From Candidatus Methylomirabilota bacterium (GTDB lineage Bacteria; Methylomirabilota; Methylomirabilia; Rokubacteriales; CSP1-6), in the NCBI GenBank assembly GCA_035315345.1, contig DATFYA010000193.1, positions 53,726 to 117,725 of the forward strand: a stretch of 64,000 nucleotides of DNA. Reading direction: 5' to 3'. The position numbers and the translations under genes were made by a program. Positions 56,994 to 64,000 of this stretch are shown one piece after another. A model generated the notes under the pieces. That model made no database searches. It saw only the letters and a program-made list of their open reading frames with translations, and was not told the DNA's origin. The first letter of the stretch is position 1. Each line of letters starts with the position of its first letter.

Positions 56994-58070
56994 TCAGGAC
57001 CGCGAGAGGGTGAAGCGGGCGGCGGTGGTGCCCTCGGGACCGGCGAGCCACTCCTTCACCGTCTCGTAGCCGTACCGGAGCGCGGCGCGGCTGGCCTCGA
57101 ACCCCATGGACGGGCCCACCAGCGGCGACGGCTTGGGCTCCGGCTGGATCACCAGGATCTCCACCGCGGGGTGCCGCAGCTTGATCTCGCGCAGTCCCAG
57201 ATTGAAGAGGTTGAGGCTCGCGATGTGGGTGGTCTGCTCCACGATCGCGTAGAGTCCTCCGCGGCGGATCTCGGGCGCGTCGGGCTCGGTCAGGCACTGC
57301 GGCACCGCCGGGTTGACCGCGACCAGCACGGTGGCGCCCGCGTCCACGGCCAGGTCCGCGTGGCCGGTGTAGCCCACGTCACCGTCGACGTAGTCGCGGC
57401 CGTCGATCCGGAAGGGCTCGAAGAAGCCGGGGATCGCCGAGGATGCCGCGATCGCCTGGGAGATGGGCACGCCCATGTGATCGCCCGATCCGAAGACCAC
57501 GCGCTCGGCGCGGTCGAGTGCGACCGCGGCCACCAGGAGCGGCCGGGGCGTGCCGGTGAAGCTGTTCGACAGGCCCTTGGCCTGGAACGCCTCGCGGATG
57601 TAGGCCTCGAGCGGGGCCAGCGAGAAGAAGCCGGCCGGCATGTCGCCGCCGCTCCGGGCCAGGAGGTCGGGCCACTCCAATCGGAAGTCGGTCACCGCCC
57701 GCTTGCCGATGGCCCACACGAACTGGGCCAGGTTGCGCGCCGCCCCCGAGAACGAGCCCTTGTGATACACCGACCCACGCTGGAAGTTGAGCGGATCGTC
57801 GCGCTCCTCGTCGAGAATGGCGTACAGCTCGCGCGGGCTCACCCCGTTGGCCATCAGCGCGCCGACGACCGAGCCCGCGCTCGACCCCACGTAGAGATCG
57901 AACTCGTTGGCCCGGAAGTCGGGCAGCACCTCGTCGAGCGCGGCGAGCGCCCCGACCTCGTACATGCCCCCGATGACGCCGCCGCCCGCCAGCACCAGCC
58001 CGCGCCGCGCGGGCGCGCGGCTCCAGCCGAGGCGCTCCAGCCAGCCACGAAACCCGTTCGCGGACGTCAC
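56994..58070 (-). CDS. Patatin-like phospholipase
   Basis: 358 residues from GTG 58070. 'GLVLAGGGVIGGMYEVGALA' is the oxyanion-hole loop, 'FDLYVGSSAGSVVGALMANG' the GxSxG nucleophile elbow and 'DGRDYVDGDVGYTGHADLAV' the DG(G/D) catalytic Asp. The Ser-Asp dyad marks a lipid acyl hydrolase. The C-terminal part 'PAVEILVIQPEPKPSPLVGP' is as in bacterial RssA-like patatins. No signal peptide is visible. It converges on the dehydratase gene and is followed upstream by an enoyl-CoA hydratase gene. Confidence 0.9.
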   Translation of the reverse strand: MTSANGFRGWLERLGWSRAPARRGLVLAGGGVIGGMYEVGALAALDEVLPDFRANEFDLYVGSSAGSVVGALMANGVSPRELYAILDEERDDPLNFQRGSVYHKGSFSGAARNLAQFVWAIGKRAVTDFRLEWPDLLARSGGDMPAGFFSLAPLEAYIREAFQAKGLSNSFTGTPRPLLVAAVALDRAERVVFGSGDHMGVPISQAIAASSAIPGFFEPFRIDGRDYVDGDVGYTGHADLAVDAGATVLVAVNPAVPQCLTEPDAPEIRRGGLYAIVEQTTHIASLNLFNLGLREIKLRHPAVEILVIQPEPKPSPLVGPSMGFEASRAALRYGYETVKEWLAGPEGTTAARFTLSRS

Positions 58071-58089
58071 CGGCGGGAGCGGTCGGCGG

Positions 58090-58875
58090 TCACGCGCCGG
58101 TGAAGGTCGGCGGCCGCTTCTCGAGGAAGGCGCGGACCCCCTCGGCGTGGTCCTCCGAGGTGATGGTCTGGGCCTGGGCGTAGGCCTCGAAGCCCAGCGA
58201 CGTGGCCAGGTCCACGGTGGCCGAGCGGTTCAGCAGGGCCTTGGCGAGGCTCAGCGCGGCGGGCGGGCCGGCCGCGATGCGCGCCGCGAATGCCCGCGTG
58301 GTCTTCTCCAGATCGGCCGCGGGCACCACGCGGTTGACGAGCCCGATGCGCAGGGCTTCGGCCGCGTCGATGATGTCGGCGGAGAACACGAGCTCCTTGG
58401 CCTTGGCGAGCCCGACCAGGCGCGGGAGCAGCCAGGTCCCGCCGCCGTCCGGCACGAGACCGATCTTGGCGAACACCTCGCCGAAGCGGGCCCGGTCCGA
58501 CGCGATCACCAGGTCGCAGCCCAGGGCGATGTTGCATCCGGCGCCCACCGCGAAGCCGTCCACCATCGCGATGGTCGGCTTCGGGAACTCGAACAGCCGG
58601 ACGACGAAGCGGTTCAGCGATTCCACCCGGGCGCGCCCCTCCGCCGCGGTGTGCCGCTTGGCCGCCATGGTCTTCACGTCGCCGCCGGCCGAGAAGTGCC
58701 CGCCCGCGCCGGTGAGGACCACCACGCGGCACGCCGCGTCGACGTCGAGCTCGTCGAGGATCGCGAGCAGCTCGCGGCGCATCACGAGGTCCAGCGCATT
58801 GCGCGCCTCGGGCCGGTTCAGGGTGATGGTCGCGATGCCGTCGGTCCGATCCACCAGGATGGTGCGATAGCCCAT
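58090..58875 (-). CDS. Enoyl-CoA hydratase/isomerase
   Basis: 261 residues from ATG 58875, one base overlapping the stop of the MFS gene. 'TLNRPEARNALDLVMRRELL' and 'VVLTGAGGHFSAGGDVKTMA' are the CoA-binding and oxyanion-hole motifs of the crotonase fold. 'VDGFAVGAGCNIALGCDLVI' and 'FAKIGLVPDGGGTWLLPRLV' contain the second oxyanion Gly and a catalytic-site loop with Asp where hydratases often have Glu. The fold is certain; the exact reaction (hydratase, isomerase, or other) is open. Confidence 0.9.
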   Translation of the reverse strand: MGYRTILVDRTDGIATITLNRPEARNALDLVMRRELLAILDELDVDAACRVVVLTGAGGHFSAGGDVKTMAAKRHTAAEGRARVESLNRFVVRLFEFPKPTIAMVDGFAVGAGCNIALGCDLVIASDRARFGEVFAKIGLVPDGGGTWLLPRLVGLAKAKELVFSADIIDAAEALRIGLVNRVVPAADLEKTTRAFAARIAAGPPAALSLAKALLNRSATVDLATSLGFEAYAQAQTITSEDHAEGVRAFLEKRPPTFTGA

Positions 58876-60167
58876 CAGCGTCCTCCAGCCACCGGATGTG
58901 GCCGACCCGGCAGCGGCACCGCGCGGCTTGCCGTCCGCGCCGTCTCGTTGATCGCGAGGCTGAGCCCGGCGGCGATCAGGAGCAGCGCCGCGGCCACCGC
59001 GAACGCGGCGCCGTAGCCGCCGGTGAGATCGAACAGGGCGCCGCCCAGCCAGGAGCCCAGCGCCGCGCCCGCCTGATGCGAGAGGAAGATCAGACCGAAG
59101 AGCGAGCCCACCGAGTACCGGCCGAACAGGTCTCCGGTGAGCGCCGAGGTCATGGCCAGGCTGCCCGACATCCCGACGCCGCCGATGGCGGCCACGAGCA
59201 GGAGCAGCCGGGGGTCGTGGACGGTGAAGAGCATGCCGAAGGCGGCGACCCGCAGCACGTAGACCGCGGCGAGCACCGGCTTCCGCCCCCAGCGGTCGGA
59301 GATGAGCCCGAGCGTCAGCCCGCCCCCGATCGCGGTCATCCCCAGGAAGCCGATCGCCGACGATGCGGTCATGGGGTGGAAGCCGTGGTCGGTCAGCATC
59401 GGCACGCCGTGGGCGGAGAGCAGGCTCATCGAGAAGCCGCAGTTGAAGAGTCCCGCGGTGAGCAGCCAGAAGGACGGGATCCGCAGCGCGTCCGCGATCG
59501 CGGTGCGCTCGACGAACGCGACGCCCGCCGCCGGCGGGGCCGGTCGGCCGTCCGGGTGCAGCCCCATGCTCTCGGGATCGTCGCGGAGTACCCAGAGAGC
59601 CAGCGGCAGGGTGATGGCCAGCGAGACCACCCCGAGGATCACGCAGCTCGTCCGCCATCCGTACCGCAGGATGCTCCACATCGCGGCCGGGACCAGCACC
59701 GCCATGCCCGCCATGGAGGCGGAGCCCAGCGAGCTCATGGTGACCCCGCGGTGCCGCACGAACCAGCGGGCCAGCATCACCGAGCCCATCACGTGGCCGG
59801 TGGCCGCGAGGCCGAGCGAGCCGATCACCGCGTAGTACAGATAGAACTCCCACAGGGTGGTCATGCGGCCGGTGAGCACGAGCGAGACGGCCGTCACGAA
59901 CGCACCGCCCGCGCACACCACGCGCGCGCCGATCCGGTCCACGAGGCGTCCGACCAGCGGCATGAACGCGCCGTACAGGAGGAGCGAGGCCGCGACCACG
60001 AGGGAGAAGCTGCCGCGGTCGACGCCCAGGTCGTCGGTCACCGGCTTGAGAAAGGGACCGATCGTGAAGCGGATTCCCGAGGAGAGCAGCACGATGATCG
60101 CCAGTGCCAGCGCCACCCACCATCCGTAGAAGATTCGCGGCGCGGCGGCTCCCGGCGTCATCGCCAT
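58875..60167 (-). CDS. MFS transporter (monocarboxylate/oxalate-type)
   Basis: 430 residues from ATG 60167, about twelve membrane helices. 'IFYGWWVALALAIIVLLSSG' is a typical start for the monocarboxylate-like branch (OFA). 'GPFLKPVTDDLGVDRGSFSL', 'LVGRLVDRIGARVVCAGGAF' (MFS motif A) and 'LISDRWGRKPVLAAVYVLRV' (second motif A) are clear. It probably moves an organic acid across the inner membrane. It precedes the crotonase gene with an overlapping stop/start, suggesting uptake plus breakdown of an acid. Confidence 0.9.
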   Translation of the reverse strand: MAMTPGAAAPRIFYGWWVALALAIIVLLSSGIRFTIGPFLKPVTDDLGVDRGSFSLVVAASLLLYGAFMPLVGRLVDRIGARVVCAGGAFVTAVSLVLTGRMTTLWEFYLYYAVIGSLGLAATGHVMGSVMLARWFVRHRGVTMSSLGSASMAGMAVLVPAAMWSILRYGWRTSCVILGVVSLAITLPLALWVLRDDPESMGLHPDGRPAPPAAGVAFVERTAIADALRIPSFWLLTAGLFNCGFSMSLLSAHGVPMLTDHGFHPMTASSAIGFLGMTAIGGGLTLGLISDRWGRKPVLAAVYVLRVAAFGMLFTVHDPRLLLLVAAIGGVGMSGSLAMTSALTGDLFGRYSVGSLFGLIFLSHQAGAALGSWLGGALFDLTGGYGAAFAVAAALLLIAAGLSLAINETARTASRAVPLPGRPHPVAGGR

Positions 60168-60239
60168 GACATGAGTCAGTATATTCCAGCGTCGCGGTCG
60201 GGGGCCGCCATTCTCGCGTGCTATGATTTCCGCGATCAC

Positions 60240-61055
60240 ATGACCATCGCGGCCGTGCTCGGACTTCCCGATCGGATCACCCGCGCGGTGATCGGCATGG
60301 TGCACCTCCGCGCGCTCCCGGGCAGCCCTCGCTGGGACGGCGACATGACCGGCGTGCTGCGCGCCGCGCTCGACGACGCGCGGGCGCTCGCCGAGGGCGG
60401 CGCCGACGCGATCATGGTCGAGAACCACGGCGACGTGCCCTTCACCGCCGGGCGCGTGGACGCGGCCAGCGTGGCCGGCATGGCGGTGGCGGTCGCGGAG
60501 ATCCGGCGCCAGGTGCGCCTGCCCATCGGGGTCAACGTGCTGAAGAACGACGTCCGCTCTGCCCTGGCCATCGCGGCCAGCGCGGGCGCCCGCTTCGTGC
60601 GCGTCAACGTCCACGTGGGCGCGGTGGTGGCCGATCAGGGCCTCATTCAGTCCGACGCCCACGACAGCCTCCGCTACCGCCGGCTGCTCGGGGCCAACGT
60701 GGCCATCCTCGCCGACGTGCAGGCCAAGCACGGGATGCCGCTGGCCCCGGTGCCGATCGAGCAGGAGGCGCGCGATTGCTTCGCGCGCGGTCTCGCCGAC
60801 GCGCTGGTGGTCTCGGGGGCGGCCACCGGCGAGCCGACGCCCATGAGCGATCTCAAGCGGGTGCGCGGCGCGGTCCCCGAGGCCCCGCTCCTGGTGGGCA
60901 GCGGCGCGTCGCCCGAGACGGTCGCCGAGCTGCTCTCGGTGGCCGATGGGGTGATCGTGGGCACCTCGATCAAGCGCGACGGCCGTCTCCCGAACCCGGT
61001 CGACGCCGAGCGGGTGCGGCGCCTCGTCGCGGCCGCCCGCGGCGCCCGCGGGTGA
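60240..61055 (+). CDS. btpA: BtpA-family TIM-barrel protein
   Basis: 271 residues from ATG 60240. 'AVIGMVHLRALPGSPRWDGD', 'EGGADAIMVENHGDVPFTAG', 'LPIGVNVLKNDVRSALAIAA', 'FVRVNVHVGAVVADQGLIQS' and 'VIVGTSIKRDGRLPNPVDAE' are the defining motifs of the BtpA family. In cyanobacteria BtpA affects photosystem I, but in other bacteria the barrel likely has an enzymatic role not yet defined. No photosynthesis genes are here. Its stop overlaps the start of the GH3-like gene. Confidence 0.9.
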   Translation: MTIAAVLGLPDRITRAVIGMVHLRALPGSPRWDGDMTGVLRAALDDARALAEGGADAIMVENHGDVPFTAGRVDAASVAGMAVAVAEIRRQVRLPIGVNVLKNDVRSALAIAASAGARFVRVNVHVGAVVADQGLIQSDAHDSLRYRRLLGANVAILADVQAKHGMPLAPVPIEQEARDCFARGLADALVVSGAATGEPTPMSDLKRVRGAVPEAPLLVGSGASPETVAELLSVADGVIVGTSIKRDGRLPNPVDAERVRRLVAAARGARG

Positions 61056-62191
61056 GCGTTCGGCCCCTCCGTCGTCGAGGGACGCTTCTCGCGCTGGCCC
61101 TGGCGGTGTCCGGCTGCGCGCTCGTGACGCCTCGCCCCGCCCCCGATCCGGTGCGCCTGCGGATCGCCGATCTCCTCCTGGTAGGCTTCAGCGGCACGGA
61201 GGTCGCCGGCAACGCGGAAGTGCGGCGCCTGGTGTGCGACGTCAAGGTCGGCGGCGTGCTCCTCTTCGAGCGTTTCGCCGCGTCGGGCCGGCCGCGCAAC
61301 ATGGTGAGCCCCGAGCAGATCACCACGCTCACCCGCGACCTGCAGGCTCTGGCCGCGGGTTGCGCGGGGCGGCCGCTCTTCATCGCCACCGACGCGGAGG
61401 GCGGCCGGGTCATGCGCCTCTCGCCGCGCCTGGGATATCTGCCGACCCTGTCGGCGCAGGAGGTGGGCGCGCGGGATGATCCCGCGTTCACCCGGGCCGA
61501 GGCCGGCCGCATGGGCCGGATGCTGCGCGAGGCCGGCATCAACTGGGACCTGGCCCCGGTGGTGGACGTGGCGGTGAACCCGACCAACCCGGCGGTGGTC
61601 ACCACCGGCCGCACGTACTCCGCCGATCCGGAGCGGGTGATCGCGCATGCGCGCGCCTTCGTGCAGGGCATGCACGAGGCGGGCGTGCTCACCGCGCTGA
61701 AGCACTTCCCCGGCCACGGCTCGAGCCGCCAGGACTCCCACCTGGGCTTCACCGAGGTGACCGATACCGCGGTGCTGCGCGTGGAGCTCTCACCCTACCG
61801 CGCGCTCATCGCGGACGGCCTGGCCGATAGCGTGATGACCGCGCACGTGTTCAATCGCGGCCTCGATCCGTGGGACCCCGCGACGCTGTCGCGCTTCACC
61901 GTGCGCCGCGTGCTCCGCGGCTGGCTCCACTACGACGGGGTCGTGGTATCGGACGACCTGCTGATGGGCGCCATCGCCCAGCACTACGGGCTCGAGGAGG
62001 CGTCGGTGCTGGCGCTCAACGCGGGCGTGGACGTGCTCCTGGTTTCCCAGAACACGGGGCGGATCGACGATCGGGCGGCCGAGCGGGTGGTCGCCGCCGT
62101 CACCCGCGCCATCGCCGACGGGCGGCTCAGCGAGTCCACCGTGCAGGCGGCGGTGGCGCGCGTCGACGCCCTCCGCGTCCGCCTGCGCTAG
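61052..62191 (+). CDS. nagZ: GH3 beta-N-acetylhexosaminidase-like lipoprotein
   Basis: 379 residues from GTG 61052. The lipobox is 'LALAVSGC' (Cys21). 'FIATDAEGGRVMRLSPRLGY' is the substrate loop, 'VLTALKHFPGHGSSRQDSHL' the KHFPGHG motif with the His-containing acid/base loop, and 'YDGVVVSDDLLMGAIAQHYG' contains the nucleophile Asp. NagZ enzymes remove GlcNAc from muropeptides. A lipoprotein form would act in the periplasm rather than the cytosol, so it may instead process EPS or peptidoglycan fragments outside. Confidence 0.88.
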   Translation: MSVRPLRRRGTLLALALAVSGCALVTPRPAPDPVRLRIADLLLVGFSGTEVAGNAEVRRLVCDVKVGGVLLFERFAASGRPRNMVSPEQITTLTRDLQALAAGCAGRPLFIATDAEGGRVMRLSPRLGYLPTLSAQEVGARDDPAFTRAEAGRMGRMLREAGINWDLAPVVDVAVNPTNPAVVTTGRTYSADPERVIAHARAFVQGMHEAGVLTALKHFPGHGSSRQDSHLGFTEVTDTAVLRVELSPYRALIADGLADSVMTAHVFNRGLDPWDPATLSRFTVRRVLRGWLHYDGVVVSDDLLMGAIAQHYGLEEASVLALNAGVDVLLVSQNTGRIDDRAAERVVAAVTRAIADGRLSESTVQAAVARVDALRVRLR

Positions 62192-62197
62192 GGCCCT

Positions 62198-63124
62198 TCA
62201 GCGGCCCCGGAGAGACTGAAGGAAGCGCTCGACGTCGGCGCGGTCGGGCAGCGCGTCCTGGGCCCCGCGGCGCGTGCACGTGAGCGCGGCAGCGGCGCTG
62301 GCCAGCGGGATCACCTGCTCGAGGCTGCCGCCGGCCGCCAGGCCGACCGCCAGCGCGCCGTTGAACGCGTCGCCCGCGCCGGTGGTGTCCACCACCTCCA
62401 CCGGGAACGCCTCGAAGTGCACCGCGGAGGCGCCGTCGCAGACCAGCGCACCCTGCTCGCCGAGGGTGATGATCACCGTCCCCGCGCCGCGCTCGCACAG
62501 GCGCGCGGCCGCCTGTCGCCCCGACTCGAGATCCCGCACCTCGATGCCGGTCAGCGCCGCGACCTCGCCCGCGTTGGGCGTGAGGTAGGTCACCAGTGAG
62601 AGGAGCTCGTCCGACAGTTCCTGGACCGGCGCCGGATTGAGCACGGTGGGCACGCCGTGCCGGCGGGCGGTCTCGAGCGCCCAGCGCACCACCGGCACCG
62701 GGACCTCCAGCTGGCTCACCAGCACCTCGGCCCACGCGATCGCGTCCTGGCCGGCCCGCGCCATCTCGACGGTCAGCCGATGGTTGGCCCCCGGGGCGAC
62801 CCCGATCTGGTTGCGGCCCTCCCGGTCCACGAAGATCAGCGCGGTGCCGGTCGCGGCGTCCGACGAGGTCGCGATGCCGTCCACCCCGATTCCCTGCTCG
62901 CGCAGGGCTCGACGAATCTCGCCGCCGGAGTCGTCGTCGCCGACGCAGCCGATCATCCGCACCTCTGCACCCAGGCGTCGCGCCGCCACCGCCTGGTTGG
63001 CGCCCTTGCCACCGCGGTCGACCAGCAGGGTACCCGCCGAGACCGTCTCGCCCGTCCGCGGAAGCCGCGGGAGCGCCACCGTGAAGTCGAGGTTCGCGGA
63101 GCCGATCACGCAGACGCGGGGCAC
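62198..63124 (-). CDS. rbsK: Ribokinase (PfkB family)
   Basis: 308 residues from GTG 63124. 'VCVIGSANLDFTVALPRLPR' starts the domain, 'DRGGKGANQAVAARRLGAEV' is the sugar-binding GGKGANQ motif, and 'VVDTTGAGDAFNGALAVGLA' has the catalytic Asp and anion hole. 'YLTPNAGEVAALTGIEV' is the ATP-side loop. It phosphorylates ribose to ribose 5-phosphate. The gene begins inside the end of the nucleoside-hydrolase gene (19-base overlap), so ribose from nucleosides is likely its substrate. Confidence 0.92.
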   Translation of the reverse strand: MPRVCVIGSANLDFTVALPRLPRTGETVSAGTLLVDRGGKGANQAVAARRLGAEVRMIGCVGDDDSGGEIRRALREQGIGVDGIATSSDAATGTALIFVDREGRNQIGVAPGANHRLTVEMARAGQDAIAWAEVLVSQLEVPVPVVRWALETARRHGVPTVLNPAPVQELSDELLSLVTYLTPNAGEVAALTGIEVRDLESGRQAAARLCERGAGTVIITLGEQGALVCDGASAVHFEAFPVEVVDTTGAGDAFNGALAVGLAAGGSLEQVIPLASAAAALTCTRRGAQDALPDRADVERFLQSLRGR

Positions 63125-64000
63125 AGGCCCTCCAGGACCAGACGCAGCGCCCGCTCCACGTCCACCGCGAGGGCCACCCGGCAGGCGGGCGACGCGGGAC
63201 CGCCGGCCGGAGGTCGACGGCGGTCGGCCAGCGTCAGGCCACGGGCGAGCCGTCCCTCGCACTCGACCTCGACGTGGAGCGCCTCGAAGGTCACGAGCGA
63301 CGGATCGAGCGCCACCGCCATCGCGAGCGGGTCGTGCAGCACGATGCCGCCGCCTTCCCGCTCGTCGCCGAAGGCGAAGCCGTGGCCGGTGAAATCGAGG
63401 ATGAAGCGCGCGACGGGGCTCGCGCGCCCGCGCAGACGTCCGACGAGGGCGCGCTCGGCCAGCACCACCTGGCGGGTCACGTCGAGCGGGATCAGCTCGA
63501 TCGGCAGGCCCGCGGAGAGCACCATCGCGGCCGCCTCGGGATCGACGTGGATGTTGAACTCGGCCGCCGGCGTCACGTTGCCCGGCACCGCGATGGCCCC
63601 GCCCATCACCACGATCCGCCCGGCCCGGGCGAGGCCCCGGGCGTCGAGGGCGAGGGCGGCGGCCACGTTGGTGAGCGGCCCCAGGGCCACGATGGTCAGG
63701 TCCCGGCCCCAGCGATCCGCGGTGTCCAGAATCGCTTCCGCCGCCGCGGCCGTCTCAAGAGGGACCGCGGGCTCCGGATAGCGGGGCCGGCCGTCGGGCT
63801 CCACGAAGCGATCGAGGTGGCCGAGGCCGTCGTCGCCGTGGACGTGGGCCGCGGTGACCAGCGCGCCCTTCAGCGGCGTCGGCGCACCCTGGAAGACCGG
63901 CGGCATCGGATCGGGCGCGGCCACCGCCAGGATGCGGCGGGCGTTCACGGTGGCCAGGTCCACCGACACGTTGCCCGCGACGGTGGTGATCGCTTCGACG
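63106..64000 (-). CDS. Inosine-uridine-preferring nucleoside hydrolase, N-terminus outside window
   Basis: The frame is open to the window edge; about 297 residues are visible and the N-terminal Asp-rich calcium motif is missing. 'EAITTVAGNVSVDLATVNAR' is the first visible family motif. 'LTIVALGPLTNVAAALALDA', 'RIVVMGGAIAVPGNVTPAAE', 'FNIHVDPEAAAMVLSAGLPI' and 'IVLHDPLAMAVALDPSLVTF' (with a calcium-binding DP) follow. It splits nucleosides into base and ribose in the cytoplasm. Overlap with the ribokinase gene supports a salvage pair. Confidence 0.92.
   Translation of the reverse strand, partial: VEAITTVAGNVSVDLATVNARRILAVAAPDPMPPVFQGAPTPLKGALVTAAHVHGDDGLGHLDRFVEPDGRPRYPEPAVPLETAAAAEAILDTADRWGRDLTIVALGPLTNVAAALALDARGLARAGRIVVMGGAIAVPGNVTPAAEFNIHVDPEAAAMVLSAGLPIELIPLDVTRQVVLAERALVGRLRGRASPVARFILDFTGHGFAFGDEREGGGIVLHDPLAMAVALDPSLVTFEALHVEVECEGRLARGLTLADRRRPPAGGPASPACRVALAVDVERALRLVLEGLCPASA

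Noticed and set aside
58896..60239. Very long plus-strand open frame leading into the BtpA-like gene.
   Set aside because: It is antisense to the MFS gene with its twelve membrane helices; its His/Arg/Gln-rich translation is typical of an antisense shadow.

Overview
The window is high-GC bacterial DNA that is almost fully coding. Many adjacent genes share their start and stop codons (ATGA, GTGA or TTGA overlaps). The gene content fits a Gram-negative, diderm soil or sediment bacterium: Wzm/Wzt polysaccharide export, an exosortase/PEP-CTERM system, many lipoproteins, AsmA, M16 proteases and several sigma-54-type promoters. The general look resembles Candidatus Rokubacteria/Methylomirabilota, but no marker gene here proves that and the assignment is tentative.

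Positions 1-30200 form a large surface-polysaccharide and PEP-CTERM locus. The left part (2-8810, mainly + strand) encodes the end of a Wzy/WaaL-type membrane protein, several GT4 glycosyltransferases, a uridine-kinase-like P-loop protein, a lipoprotein related to GH50 agarases whose catalytic positions appear lost, and a methyltransferase-like protein. A tightly overlapping minus-strand operon (18429 to 10653) holds three glycosyltransferase or methyltransferase-type modules plus GmhA, HddA, GmhB and HddC, the complete GDP-D-glycero-D-manno-heptose route, with GalE inserted; a separate GT2 polysaccharide synthase follows at 9214. Divergently from a sigma-70-like promoter run wzm and wzt (ABC export). 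After a stretch of decayed genes (20.7-21.6 kb) come a DUF707-like protein, exosortase, EpsI-family protein and a PrsT-like TPR lipoprotein. Converging on them are an apparently active GH50-like lipoprotein and a PEP-CTERM protein with its own sigma-54-type promoter.

Positions 29.4-33.3 kb look like a signalling block: an M15-like secreted protein, a small protein of an unnamed 'LYxHL...RR' family, a tandem PilZ protein, and a coiled-coil protein followed by a soluble hybrid histidine kinase behind a consensus sigma-54 promoter. GT2, FkbM-type methyltransferase and tRNA-Val(CAC) genes follow.

Positions 35.7-41.5 kb hold the most interesting operon. A consensus sigma-54 promoter precedes genes for an FkbH-like HAD-IIIC protein, an acyl carrier protein, an MBOAT acyltransferase, an SGNH/AlgJ-like protein, a DUF218 protein and a small membrane protein. 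The likely reading is ACP-dependent acylation, possibly with a D-glyceryl unit, of an exported glycan. Next to it lies a second copy of the coiled-coil plus 'LYxHL...RR' gene pair, in which the coiled-coil gene is broken.

From 42.5 kb to the end the DNA is mostly housekeeping: FKBP isomerase, a DapF homologue with both catalytic cysteines changed to serine, citrate synthase, AsmA, quinone oxidoreductase, an M16 protease pair, uracil-DNA glycosylase without a standard start codon, asparaginase, threonine dehydratase, patatin, enoyl-CoA hydratase, MFS transporter, BtpA-like protein, NagZ-like lipoprotein, ribokinase and a nucleoside hydrolase cut by the window end.
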